A DNA stretch of 64,000 bases from Paratractidigestivibacter faecalis. Lineage in GTDB: Bacteria > Actinomycetota > Coriobacteriia > Coriobacteriales > Atopobiaceae. The DNA lies in NCBI RefSeq assembly GCF_003416765.1, contig NZ_QSNG01000001.1:2010742-2074741 (forward strand), written 5' to 3'. Below the pieces are notes generated by a model that was not told where the DNA came from, ran no database searches, and saw only the letters and a program-made list of their open reading frames with translations. The position numbers and the translations under genes are program-made. Positions 50,120 to 58,752 of the stretch are shown one piece after another (the first letter of the stretch is position 1; each line of letters opens with the position of its first letter).

Positions 50120-51574
50120 ATGCTCAGAGAGAACTACGGCACCTGGCGCTGCGGCAGGCACGAGATCGGCCTGGCCCGCCCGCGCATCATGGGAATCCTC
50201 AACGTCACGCCTGACTCGTTCTCTGACGGCGGCAAGAACCTTGACCCGGAGGCGGCCATCCAGCGGGGCCTCCAGATGCTGGACGAGGGCGCCGACATCA
50301 TCGACGTCGGCGGCGAGTCCACGCGTCCGGGCCACCGGCCCGTCTCGCCCAAGGAGGAGGCCGAGCGCATTATCCCCGTGGTGAGGGGGCTTGTGGCCGA
50401 GGGCGCCGTGGTCTCCGTCGACACGCGCCACGCCGAGGTGGCGCAGCTCTGCGCCCGCCTGGGCGCCTCCATCATCAACGACGTGACCGGCTTCACCGAC
50501 CCGGCCATGGTGCAGGTTGCCGCCGAGACGGACTGCGGCCTCGTGGTCATGCACTGGGACCAGGGCGGCCTGGGCACGCACGCCCCTCGCCGCCAGGTGG
50601 TGCTGGACGAGAGCCGCCCTGCGCGCCCGGAGCAGCCCCGTCCAACCGTGAGCTCGCACCGCTTCACCCTGCCTGACGAGGCGCCCATCATGCGCCAGGT
50701 CATGGGCTTTTTGGGCGACCAGGCCCGTACCCTCATGCGGGCGGGTGTCCAGCGCGAGCGCATCTGCATTGACCCTGGCCCCGGCTTCGATAAGTTCGCC
50801 GACGAGGACGTGGTCATCCAACGAGCCACTCGCTCAATGGTCTCTATGGGCTATCCCGTGCTCACGGCCGTGAGCCGCAAGAGGTTTGTGGGCGCGGTCT
50901 CCGGCGTCGAGGACGCGGCCGCGCGTGATGCCGCCACCCAGGGCATCTGCATCTCCGCCGTGGCAAACGGGGCCCGCATCCTGCGCGTGCACGACGTGGC
51001 GGGCGCCGCCCAGGCCATCAACGCCTACTGGGCGGTGAGCCACAAGGACTCCCGCCAGGGCTTTGTGAGCCTGGGCTCCAACGTGGGCGACCGCCTGGGC
51101 AACCTCGCCCGGGCCACGCAGCTCATCGACGAGATTCCCCTTACCTGCGTCGCCGCCGTCAGCCACGCCTACGACACGGAGCCCGCCTACGGCATAGCCA
51201 CCTCCGTGGCCAACTGCGTGGTGGAGATCCGCACGGAGCTCCACCCGCTGGTGCTCATCGACAAGCTGCTTGAGGTGGAGAAGAGCCTGGGCCGTCGTCG
51301 CGCCGATGCCAAGACGCGCGACCCCAAGAAGCCCGGCACGGCCGCCCGCACCATCGACTGCGACCTCATGTGGGTCGAGGGGGAGTCCCACCAGGGCGTC
51401 AAGCTGACGCTGCCGCACCCCCGCCTGGGCGAGCGCGACTACGTCATCGTGCCCATGGAGGACCTCATGCACGACCCGGTGCGCTTCCTCACCCATGGGG
51501 GCGTCACCGTCCTTCCGCGCGAGCAGCGCGTCGGCGCCGTCACGTCCGACCTTGGCCCCATTGTCTGGGAGTAA
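50120..51574 (+). CDS. folP: Bifunctional dihydropteroate synthase / HPPK (FolP-FolK fusion)
   Basis: 484 residues. FolP part (1-310): ILNVTPDSFSDGGKN, DVGGESTRPGH, IDPGPGFDK, and SRKRFVG, all normal for DHPS. FolK part (about 325-470): GFVSLGSNVGDRLGNLARAT and ARTIDCDLMWVEGES with the HPPK metal Asp residues, ending HPRLGERDYVIVPMEDL. The two activities are consecutive in folate synthesis but in reversed protein order. There is an insertion of about 30 residues (RRQVVLDESRPARPEQPRP) inside FolP. ATG 50120 has AAAGG at -12, and a TACAAT -10 lies at 50079. Confidence 0.93.
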   Translation: MLRENYGTWRCGRHEIGLARPRIMGILNVTPDSFSDGGKNLDPEAAIQRGLQMLDEGADIIDVGGESTRPGHRPVSPKEEAERIIPVVRGLVAEGAVVSVDTRHAEVAQLCARLGASIINDVTGFTDPAMVQVAAETDCGLVVMHWDQGGLGTHAPRRQVVLDESRPARPEQPRPTVSSHRFTLPDEAPIMRQVMGFLGDQARTLMRAGVQRERICIDPGPGFDKFADEDVVIQRATRSMVSMGYPVLTAVSRKRFVGAVSGVEDAAARDAATQGICISAVANGARILRVHDVAGAAQAINAYWAVSHKDSRQGFVSLGSNVGDRLGNLARATQLIDEIPLTCVAAVSHAYDTEPAYGIATSVANCVVEIRTELHPLVLIDKLLEVEKSLGRRRADAKTRDPKKPGTAARTIDCDLMWVEGESHQGVKLTLPHPRLGERDYVIVPMEDLMHDPVRFLTHGGVTVLPREQRVGAVTSDLGPIVWE

Positions 51575-51588
51575 GAGGAGTTACTTGC

Positions 51589-52218
51589 ATGTCTGATTTT
51601 ATCGACATCGTTGAGCAGGCCCGCGCCGGGGCCCCTGCCGGCCAGAGGAACGTTCAGCTTGACGCAGACACGCTGCTGGTGGAGCTGGTCGTGCGGCCCG
51701 CGGTGGGCATGGCCTTCCTGACGGGCGCGCCCTATGCGGCGGCGCTTGGCGTGGCGGACGCCCTGGCTGGCCTGGGGGCCACCGGGATCGGCGTCGCCTG
51801 GCCGCACGACGTCTGCGGTCCCGATGGCGTCATGGCGACGGTCCGCACCACGGCTGGCTACGGCGAGGGCATGTTCGTCGTCTGCCACGTGGCCCTTGCC
51901 GGCGTGACGCCGCAGACGGCCGACGCCCTGGCGGGCGCCGTGGCCGAGGGCGTGCTTGCCCGCGTTGACCAGTGGGCGGAGGGCATCTCCCAGGCCGGAC
52001 GCGCGGCAACGCCCCTCGGTCCCATCCTCAACGAGCTCTTTGACCGCATGCCGCTCATGGGCAAGCCGGCCGAGGTGGTCTATCCCAACGGCAAGGTGGC
52101 CATGAGGGGCACCCTGGTGGGCATGGACGTCTGGGGCCGCGCCACCATCAGAAACGAGTTCGGCCGAGACCTGGACATTGCCCCGGAGCACGCGAGCATT
52201 CGCGCCGCCGCCGAGTAG
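51589..52218 (+). CDS. Biotin-protein-ligase-like protein (divergent BirA-related)
   Basis: 209 residues. VELVVRPAVGMAFLTGAPYAAALGVADALAGLGATGIGVAWPHDV resembles the BirA catalytic core around KWPND. GKVAMRGTLVGMDVWGRATIRNEF looks like the BPL C-terminal domain. The biotin-binding GRGRxGR loop, which should precede this, is missing, so ligase activity is doubtful. Its position just before (convergent with) coaX recalls the common birA-coaX pairing. It starts 14 bp after folPK with AAGAGGAG, so it is co-transcribed with it. Family assignment is moderate. Confidence 0.55.
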   Translation: MSDFIDIVEQARAGAPAGQRNVQLDADTLLVELVVRPAVGMAFLTGAPYAAALGVADALAGLGATGIGVAWPHDVCGPDGVMATVRTTAGYGEGMFVVCHVALAGVTPQTADALAGAVAEGVLARVDQWAEGISQAGRAATPLGPILNELFDRMPLMGKPAEVVYPNGKVAMRGTLVGMDVWGRATIRNEFGRDLDIAPEHASIRAAAE

Positions 52219-52229
52219 GGGAGGGCGCC

Positions 52230-53009
52230 CTACGCGCCGCCGTGCTGCTGAAGCCAGATCTCACGGATGCCGCGCAGGGTCAGCGTGGGGTCCACGGCGT
52301 CAAAGAGGTCCGTCGCGCGGCTGACGGTGCGGGCCAGGCCGCCGGTGCCAATGACCTTTGCCTGCTCGATGCCCAGCTCCGCCTTCATGCGCGAGACGAG
52401 GCCCTCGGCCTGGGCCGCGGCGCCAATCACCAGGCCGGACTGCATGGCGGTCTCCGTGGTGTCCCCCAGCGCGTGCTCGGGCGCCTCCACGGGGATGCTG
52501 GCCAGCTTTGCGGCCTTGCTGAACAGCGCGTTTGCAGAGAGCATCAGGCCGGGCGAGATGGCTCCGCCGCGGTAGGCGCCGCGGCCGTCCACCACGTCGA
52601 TGTTGGTGGCCGTGCCAAAGTCCACCACGATGACGGGCGAGCCGTAGGCGTTCCTGGCGGCTATGGCGTTGGCGATGCGGTCCGCGCCCACGGTGCGGGG
52701 GTTGGGCATGTCGATGGGCATGCCGTAGTCGTGCGTCGCGTTGACCAGCAGCGGGCTTCTGCCCAGCAGGTCTCCCAGGCAGCGCCACCAGGCGCGCGTC
52801 AGCGCGGGCACCACGCTGGCCACGGCCGCGGCAGAGACGTCTGCCAGCTCGTAGCCGTCCTTGAGGAAGTACGAGAACAGGCGCGCGTGCAGCATGTCGG
52901 AGGTGTCGCTGGCGTTGCTCGTCATGCGCCAGCCCTTGGCCAGCTGCCCCTCGTCGTCAAAGAGGCCGAGCGTGGACTGCGTGTTGCCGACGTCGATGGC
53001 AAGGAACAT
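52230..53009 (-). CDS. coaX: Type III pantothenate kinase CoaX
   Basis: 259 residues. LAIDVGNTQSTLGLF (phosphate loop), GADRIANAIAARNAYGSPVIVVDFGTATNIDVVDGRG, and GGAISPGLMLSANALF are diagnostic. Phosphorylates pantothenate in CoA synthesis; type III enzymes need a monovalent cation and resist CoA feedback. The start MFLAID at 53009 has GGAGGGT upstream. It converges on the BPL-like gene with 11 bp between the stops. Confidence 0.94.
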   Translation of the reverse strand: MFLAIDVGNTQSTLGLFDDEGQLAKGWRMTSNASDTSDMLHARLFSYFLKDGYELADVSAAAVASVVPALTRAWWRCLGDLLGRSPLLVNATHDYGMPIDMPNPRTVGADRIANAIAARNAYGSPVIVVDFGTATNIDVVDGRGAYRGGAISPGLMLSANALFSKAAKLASIPVEAPEHALGDTTETAMQSGLVIGAAAQAEGLVSRMKAELGIEQAKVIGTGGLARTVSRATDLFDAVDPTLTLRGIREIWLQQHGGA

Positions 53010-53124
53010 GGTGACCCTCCGTAGGTTGCTGGCGATGTGACCAGTATGGTGCAAGGCCGCACCCGCCCGCCCTGGCATTTTCAGACGAGACACGCGCGTT
53101 TCTCCACACTCGGACCACATGCTT

Positions 53125-53215
53125 TCTGATACACTCAGACAGCTTGACCGTCCTGGTCGGAACCAGGACACAAACCCCCGCTCTGGTCGGAACCAGGGCA
53201 CGAGAAGAGGAGTCC
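53125..53215 (+). promoter_or_regulatory. rpmE promoter and twin-hairpin leader (L31-Coriobacteria-type ribosomal protein leader)
   Basis: TACACT at 53130 is a fair -10. Two near-identical hairpins follow 30 bp apart: GTCCTGGTCGGAACCAGGAC (53150-53169) and GCTCTGGTCGGAACCAGGGC (53180-53199), each an 8-bp stem (G-T/T-G pairs included) with a 4-base loop. Autoregulatory leaders before L31 genes have been described in Coriobacteria and other phyla, and I assign this by position and form; a covariance-model search would settle it. Confidence 0.6.
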
Positions 53216-53219
53216 TGCA

Positions 53220-53651
53220 ATGAAGCAAGGTATCCACCCTAACTACGTGGAGTGCACCGTTCGCTGCACCTGCGGCAACACCTGGGTTACCCGCTCCACC
53301 AAGAGCGAGATGACCCTAGACCTGTGCGACAAGTGCCACCCGTTCTACACCGGCCAGCAGAAGCTCGTCGACACCGGCGGCCGCGTCCAGCGCTTTGCCG
53401 ACAAGTTCGGTGGCGCCGCTGCCGCCCAGCTCAAGAAGGCCGAGGAGGCCAAGGCCGCCAAGGCCGCCAAGGCTGCTGAGGCCGAGGCCGCCCGCAAGGC
53501 CGCCGCTGAGGCCAAGGCTGCCGCCAAGGCCAAGCGTGCCGCCGAGTACGCCGCCAAGGCTGAGGCCGAGGCTGCCAAGGCTGCCGCCGCTGCCGAGGCT
53601 GAGGCTCCCGCCGAGGAGGCCCCTGCCGCCGAGGAGAACGCCGCCGAGTAG
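53220..53651 (+). CDS. rpmE: 50S ribosomal protein bL31 with long Ala/Lys/Glu extension
   Basis: 143 residues. Residues 1-66 are a complete zinc-type bL31 ([22 protein letters not shown], then [24 protein letters not shown]) with Cys at CxC and CxxC positions. The next 75 residues contain almost only A, K, E and R and would form a long, charged helix ending in an acidic [14 protein letters not shown]. Normal bL31 is about 70-85 residues. AGAGGAG precedes ATG 53220. There is no stop or frameshift between the parts. Confidence 0.95.
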   Translation: MKQGIHPNYVECTVRCTCGNTWVTRSTKSEMTLDLCDKCHPFYTGQQKLVDTGGRVQRFADKFGGAAAAQLKKAEEAKAAKAAKAAEAEAARKAAAEAKAAAKAKRAAEYAAKAEAEAAKAAAAAEAEAPAEEAPAAEENAAE

Positions 53652-53681
53652 CGCGCGTCCCAACGCAACCAAGCGCAACGC

Positions 53682-53722
53682 AAAGGAGCCCCGCACCCAT
53701 CCCGGTGCGGGGCTCCTTTTTT
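53682..53722 (+). terminator. Terminator after rpmE
   Basis: AAAGGAGCCCCGCAC and GTGCGGGGCTCCTTT pair around an 8-base loop, followed by TTT. Confidence 0.92.
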
Positions 53723-53728
53723 CTCCCT

Positions 53729-53852
53729 CAAATTGGGGACGTGTTCAAATTTGCGCAAAAAGGGGACAGGTTCGTCTCGTCGCACCATTACGTCGGCGCA
53801 GTCGGGCGAACCTGTCCCAACTTTGCGCAAAAAGGAACACGTCCCCAATTTG
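53729..53852. repeat. BIME-like cluster of nested inverted repeats
   Basis: Outer arms CAAATTGGGGACGTGTTC (53729-53746) and its complement (53835-53852), 18 bp perfect. Inner arms GGGACAGGTTCG (53763-53774) and its complement (53807-53818), 12 bp perfect. A direct repeat TTTGCGCAAAAAGG lies at 53750 and 53822. The outer 17-mer is identical to the flanks of IS copy 1. Confidence 0.88.
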
Positions 53853-53856
53853 CGGG

Positions 53857-55284
53857 CTAGCTGACCTTGCGGAGAAGGTAGACGTCCGTGTAGGTGATGG
53901 TCTGGTCGTAGGGGATGAAGAGGAACGTCCCTTTGTGCGGGTAGGTGGTCTGGACGCGGGCCACGGCCTGCGTGGGGTCGCCGCCGGCGCCAAAGCCAAA
54001 CGTCACGGTGACGGTACCGCCCACCTCCTCGGGAAGGGCCGCCACAAAGGCGAGGTCGGAGTCTACGTCGTCGTTGTGGCCCCCGTAGTAGTTGGCCACG
54101 AGCCTGACGTCGGCAAGGGCCTCATCGCCGTCGCACGCGGCGCTGTCGGCGGAGGGGTGCTCGTGGAAGTGCGCCAGGGCGGAGATGCTGCCGGTCAGAC
54201 GCGCGCCCGCGTCCCCGTCGGCCGTCTCGGCCGCCTCGAAGGTGACGGAAAGCGGGCTCGCCCCGGCGCCCAGGCACTTGGCGCCATCGGTCTCCTGGCT
54301 CTGGAAGGTGCCCTCCCAGGTGCCCACCAGGGGCTGGAAGGTGCGCGTCTTGGCGTCGTCGTTGACCTCGACGGACTCCACCTCCCAGACGCCGTTGACC
54401 GGCCTGAAGGCAAAGTGCGCGGTGAGCCTGCAGGTGTAGGACTCAAAGCTGCTTGCCTTCACGCAGGTCAGAGACACCGTCTCGGTCTGGGCCTCCCCGT
54501 CAAAGTCCTCGGACTCCACGCTCACCTTGGCCCCGTCAAAGATCTGCGCCAGCGTGAGCTCGGTGCCGCCCGTGGAGCCGCCCGCGGTCTTTGCCGCCGC
54601 CTTGAGCGAGCGCTCGCCCTCGGCCAGAAGGTCGTCCAGGTTGGCCAGGACCTGCGTCCTCGGCACCCCGGCCACCGCCTCGTAGGAGACGCTGACGTCC
54701 GCCTCCCCGCCAATGCCCTGCCAGGTGGAACCTACCTTCGCGTAGGAGAGGATGGCCGTCTTGGTCGCCACCACGGAGCCGTTGCCAAACTTGGCGGTCA
54801 CGTGCGCCTCGGCGTAGCCGGAGGCGCCAAACTGGGCCTGCGAGCTGTCGTTGGTCCGCACCACCCGGCGCTGGCTGTCAACCTTGACCTCGCTCATATA
54901 TAGGTTGTCCTGGCTCCCAAAGACGCCCGGGGCGTACTCGGGCGCGCTCAGGCGGGCCCACGCGTCCTTCTCCACAAAGTCCGCCCCGGGGACGTTTCTG
55001 GCGTGGAGGGCGGCGGAGGCCAGTATGAAGACGCAGGCCACGAGGATGGCCCCAAAGGCCAGACATCCCCCCTTGTGGCGCTTGCACGCGGCGAGAAGAT
55101 CGTCAAAGCTTGCGCGCAGGTAGCTGCCCGTGATGCCCGTTACGTCGCTCAGGTGCGGCCGCACGTGGGCGGCGGCGTCGTCGCGCGTGGCCTGCCCCTG
55201 TGCACGGCCAAGCTCCTCGGTCGGCGGCTCTGCGGGCAGCGGCCGCTCCAGGGTCTTCTCGTCTTCCTCGTGGCTCTTATCCAT
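53857..55284 (-). CDS. Hypothetical membrane protein with large extracytoplasmic domain
   Basis: 475 residues. Cytoplasmic acidic N-terminus (about 70 residues), one transmembrane helix (GCLAFGAILVACVFILASAAL), then about 380 residues outside, with many Thr/Val-rich beta strands and a few Cys (LTCVKASSFESYTC; AKCLGAG; AACDGDE) that may form disulfides. Not recognised; may belong to a family of Coriobacteriia-specific envelope proteins. The start at 55284 has GAGGA upstream. It is divergent from prfA. Confidence 0.7.
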   Translation of the reverse strand: MDKSHEEDEKTLERPLPAEPPTEELGRAQGQATRDDAAAHVRPHLSDVTGITGSYLRASFDDLLAACKRHKGGCLAFGAILVACVFILASAALHARNVPGADFVEKDAWARLSAPEYAPGVFGSQDNLYMSEVKVDSQRRVVRTNDSSQAQFGASGYAEAHVTAKFGNGSVVATKTAILSYAKVGSTWQGIGGEADVSVSYEAVAGVPRTQVLANLDDLLAEGERSLKAAAKTAGGSTGGTELTLAQIFDGAKVSVESEDFDGEAQTETVSLTCVKASSFESYTCRLTAHFAFRPVNGVWEVESVEVNDDAKTRTFQPLVGTWEGTFQSQETDGAKCLGAGASPLSVTFEAAETADGDAGARLTGSISALAHFHEHPSADSAACDGDEALADVRLVANYYGGHNDDVDSDLAFVAALPEEVGGTVTVTFGFGAGGDPTQAVARVQTTYPHKGTFLFIPYDQTITYTDVYLLRKVS

Positions 55285-55389
55285 GTGGTTCCTCGCAAGA
55301 TATGGACTGATGCCAATAGTTTGGCATAGCCCGGGGGCTTTGGGCGGGTATCATGGAACCCGTATGACACTATGAGCACAGGAGTCACC

Positions 55390-56457
55390 ATGCGCGAGAG
55401 GCTAGAGAAGATCATCGCGGCCTACCAGGAGCTTGAGCAGAAGCTCATGGACCCGGCCGTCGTTTCAAACCCCAAGGAGTACGCCCGCCTTGCCAAGGAG
55501 CACGCCAGCCAGGGCGAGCTCGTGACCAAGGCCCGCGAGTACCTGCAGGCCCTCGATGACATCGAGGCCGCCAAGGAGATGCTGCACGAGGCCGCTGACG
55601 CGGACGAGAAGGCAATGCTCCAGGAGGACATCTCCGCCAACGAGGAGAAGCTCCCCGCCCTGGAGGAGGACATCAAGTTCCTTCTCATCCCGGCAGACCC
55701 CAATGACGAGAAGGACACCATCGTCGAGATTCGCGCCGGCGTCGGCGGCGACGAGGCGGGCATCTTCGCGGGAGACCTGTATAAGATGTACGAGCGCTTC
55801 GCGGCCTCCAAGGGCTGGAAGATCGAGGTGCTCTCCAGCTCCCCGTCCGACGCGGGCGGCTTCAAGACCATCGAGTTCAAGGTCACTGGCGAGCGCGTCT
55901 ACTCCGTCATGAAGTACGAGTCCGGCGTCCACCGCGTCCAGCGCATCCCCAAGACCGAGGCCCAGGGCCGCATCCAGACCTCCACGGCAACCGTGGCCGT
56001 GCTGCCCGAGGCGGATGAGATCGACATCCACATCGAGCAGTCCGACCTGCGCATTGACACCTACTGCGCCTCCGGCCCCGGCGGTCAGTGCGTCAACACC
56101 ACCTACTCCGCCGTGCGCATCACGCACCTGCCCACCAACACCGTGGTGCAGTCCCAGGACCAGCGCTCCCAGATCCAGAACCGCGAAGTCTGCATGCAGA
56201 TGCTGCGTGCCCGCCTGTACGAGATGGAGCTCGAGAAGCAGCAGGCCGAGCAGGGCGCCGAGCGCCTCTCCCAGATCGGCCACGGCAACCGCTCCGAGAA
56301 GATCCGCACGTACAACCAGCCGCAGGACCGCGTGACCGACCACCGCATCGGCTTCAACAGCACCTACAACGGCGTACTTCTGGGCTCCAACCTCGCCGAC
56401 GTCATCGACGCCCTCGCGGCCGCCGAGCGCGCCGAGAAGCTCGCCCAGGCCGTGTAG
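55390..56457 (+). CDS. prfA: Peptide chain release factor 1
   Basis: 355 residues. Catalytic GGQ in DTYCASGPGGQCVNTTYSAV, and stop-codon loop IPKTEAQGRIQTS, where P-x-T marks an RF1 (UAA/UAG) rather than RF2. GGAG lies 6 bases before ATG 55390; ATG 55372 in the same frame is an alternative. It is followed after 102 bp by the gene for the enzyme that methylates its GGQ glutamine. Confidence 0.96.
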   Translation: MRERLEKIIAAYQELEQKLMDPAVVSNPKEYARLAKEHASQGELVTKAREYLQALDDIEAAKEMLHEAADADEKAMLQEDISANEEKLPALEEDIKFLLIPADPNDEKDTIVEIRAGVGGDEAGIFAGDLYKMYERFAASKGWKIEVLSSSPSDAGGFKTIEFKVTGERVYSVMKYESGVHRVQRIPKTEAQGRIQTSTATVAVLPEADEIDIHIEQSDLRIDTYCASGPGGQCVNTTYSAVRITHLPTNTVVQSQDQRSQIQNREVCMQMLRARLYEMELEKQQAEQGAERLSQIGHGNRSEKIRTYNQPQDRVTDHRIGFNSTYNGVLLGSNLADVIDALAAAERAEKLAQAV

Positions 56458-56559
56458 CCCTCGGCTCCAGAGATCTGTCCCCGCGCCCGTCGGCACCAGC
56501 CGGCGGGCGTCATGCCATCCGGGCCCGCCTGCCGGGCCGTCCCGTCAGAAAGGCCAGCC

Positions 56560-58134
56560 ATGACGCAGCAAGAGCCCTGGACCGTCAAGCGAATCCTCGA
56601 GTGGACCTGTGGCTATCTGGGGCGTCGCGGCGACGAGCACCCGCGTCACTCGGCCGAGTGGCTGCTGTGCGACGCGACGGGCCTTTCTCGCGTGGAGCTC
56701 TACGTCAACTTCGACCGCCCCCTGGCGCCCGAGGAGCTCGACCGCATGCATGCCGGCATCGAGCGTCGCGCCGCTGGCGAGCCCCTCCAGTACGTCACGG
56801 GCGAGATGCCCTTCCGCCACATTGTCCTGCGCTGCGAGAAGGGCGTGCTCATCCCGCGCCCAGAGACCGAGGTCCTGGTGGACGCCGCGCTCGAGGGCGT
56901 CGACGCCGCCGCGCACGCCGCCGGCGGGCCCACGCGCGTGCTGGAGATTGGCACCGGCACCGGTTGCATCTCGCTCTCCGTTGCCTCCGAGCGCCCGGGC
57001 ACCCGCGTCGTCGCCACGGACCTCTCGCCCGTCGCCGTCGACCTGGCAACCCGCAACCGCGAGGCCCTGGGGCTCGCGGACGCCGTGGACATCGTCCAGA
57101 CCGACCTCGCGGCCGACGTGGACCCCGCCCTCATGGGCACGTTCTCCGTCTTGGTCTCCAATCCGCCCTACATTCCCACGGCCGTCCTGGCAAATGAGGT
57201 CCCGACCGAGGTCAAGGACAACGAGCCGGAGCTGGCGCTTGACGGCGGCGCAGATGGCCTCGATGTCTTCCGCCGCATCCTGGAGCTGGCGCCTCGCGCG
57301 CTCTGCCCCGGCGGCATGATGGCGCTCGAGCTCTTTGAGGGCCACCTCGACAAGGCGGCCGAGCTCACCCGCGCCGCAGGCGGCTGGGCCAGCGTGGAGG
57401 TCCGCGAGGACCTCACCCACCGCCCGCGCGTGCTTGTCGCCGTGAGGGAGGGGGAGCTGCCCGCCGCCTCCCCGGTCATCGCCCAGAAGGTGGTCAAGGT
57501 CAATCCAGCCGCCCCCGAGCCCGAGGTCGTCTCCCGCGCGGTGGAGGTTTTGCGCCGTGGCGGCGTCCTTGCGGTGCCCACCGACTCCGTCTACGGCCTG
57601 GCCTGCGCTGCCACCGCAGACAACCCCGCCCACCGCAAGATCTTCTCCATCAAGAGGCGCGAGCTCGCCCAGACCCTCCCGTGGTTCGTGAGCGGTGAGG
57701 ACGGCCTTGGCTGCTGGGGCTCCGACGTACCCGACTACGCCCGTGACCTGGCCCGACGCTTCTGGCCGGGCGCCCTCACCCTCGTGGTCACGGCAGGCGA
57801 GAAGTGCCCGCCGGAGTACGTGCAGCCCGGCAGCCTCGGCCCCGACGGCCTGCGCGGGCCCGCGACCATCGCCCTGCGCGACCCGGCCTCCAAGGTAGTC
57901 GAGGCAATTCTCGCCGAGCTGGGCGAGCCCCTGGCGCAGACGAGTGCCAACCTCCACGGCTGCCCCGCGGCCACCTGCGCGGCCGAGCTCGCCCCTCAGA
58001 TCCTTGCCGAGGCGGACCTCGTGCTTGACGCGGGCGCCGCGCCGCTGGCCGTGTCCTCGACCATCGTGGACTGCGCGGGGGCCTCGCCCCGCGTCCTGCG
58101 CGAGGGCGCCATTCCAGCGGCAGACGTCCTGTAA
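56560..58134 (+). CDS. prmC: Fusion of release-factor glutamine methyltransferase PrmC and tRNA t6A threonylcarbamoyl-AMP synthase TsaC/Sua5
   Basis: 524 residues. PrmC part (1-300): EPLQYVTGEMPFRH, VLEIGTGTGCISLSVA (SAM motif), and SVLVSNPPYIPTAVL with the catalytic NPPY. Sua5/YrdC part (about 325-524): EVLRRGGVLAVPTDSVYGLACAATA, IFSIKRRELAQTLPWFV, RRFWPGALTLVV, and GEPLAQTSANLHG. Separate prfA-prmC-tsaC neighbours are common; here prmC and tsaC share one frame without a stop. ATG 56560 has AGAAAGG at -10. Confidence 0.93.
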   Translation: MTQQEPWTVKRILEWTCGYLGRRGDEHPRHSAEWLLCDATGLSRVELYVNFDRPLAPEELDRMHAGIERRAAGEPLQYVTGEMPFRHIVLRCEKGVLIPRPETEVLVDAALEGVDAAAHAAGGPTRVLEIGTGTGCISLSVASERPGTRVVATDLSPVAVDLATRNREALGLADAVDIVQTDLAADVDPALMGTFSVLVSNPPYIPTAVLANEVPTEVKDNEPELALDGGADGLDVFRRILELAPRALCPGGMMALELFEGHLDKAAELTRAAGGWASVEVREDLTHRPRVLVAVREGELPAASPVIAQKVVKVNPAAPEPEVVSRAVEVLRRGGVLAVPTDSVYGLACAATADNPAHRKIFSIKRRELAQTLPWFVSGEDGLGCWGSDVPDYARDLARRFWPGALTLVVTAGEKCPPEYVQPGSLGPDGLRGPATIALRDPASKVVEAILAELGEPLAQTSANLHGCPAATCAAELAPQILAEADLVLDAGAAPLAVSSTIVDCAGASPRVLREGAIPAADVL

Positions 58135-58270
58135 CCCGAGGCCCCGTCCCCCGGGGTCCTGGGTCTTTATCGCTGCTTTATGCAGAGGCTGACTCGGGTT
58201 GCAGCGTGCTAACCTAAGTGCGACTGTGAACAAGCGCGAGCTAATTGCCGCACGAAGGGAAGGAACTCAC

Positions 58271-58750
58271 ATGCGCATTGCCGTTGCCTCCGACCACGCG
58301 GGCTTCATCCAGAAGGCCCCCATCATCGAGCACATCCGCTCCCTGGGCCACGAGGTCATCGACCTTGGCCCCGCCACGGACGACCGCGTCGACTACCCCG
58401 ACTTTGGCGACAAGGTGGGCCGCATGGTGGCTCGCGGCGACGCCGACCGCGGCGTCGTCATCTGCGGCACTGGCCTGGGCATTGCCATGACCGCCGACAA
58501 GGTCCCCGGCATTCGCGCCACGGCAATCCAGACCGTGCAGTTTGCCGAGCTCTGCCGCGAGCACAACGACTGCAACGTCATCGGCCTCTCCGGCCGCTTC
58601 GTGCCGCTGGAGCTCAACGAGCAGATCGTCGACACCTTCCTCACCACCGAGTTCGGCGGTGGTCGCCACACCGGCCGCGTCCAGAAGATCATGCGCGAGG
58701 ACGACCCCTCCTTCGAGGGCGTTCCCGTCGACTTTACCGGTCAGGAGTAG
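58271..58750 (+). CDS. rpiB: Ribose-5-phosphate isomerase B
   Basis: 159 residues. [16 protein letters not shown] with the active-site region, and [23 protein letters not shown] with the catalytic Cys. Interconverts ribose-5-P and ribulose-5-P. In this family allose- and galactose-6-P isomerases are close relatives, but length and motifs favour RpiB. GAAGGGAAGG precedes the ATG; 2 bp separate it from upp, so they are coupled. Confidence 0.92.
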   Translation: MRIAVASDHAGFIQKAPIIEHIRSLGHEVIDLGPATDDRVDYPDFGDKVGRMVARGDADRGVVICGTGLGIAMTADKVPGIRATAIQTVQFAELCREHNDCNVIGLSGRFVPLELNEQIVDTFLTTEFGGGRHTGRVQKIMREDDPSFEGVPVDFTGQE

Positions 58751-58752
58751 GC

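Noticed and set aside
53345-53848. Minus-strand Leu/Gly- and Ala-rich frames opposite rpmE
   Set aside because: Reverse reading of the low-complexity Ala/Lys tail; no ribosome site and no homology.
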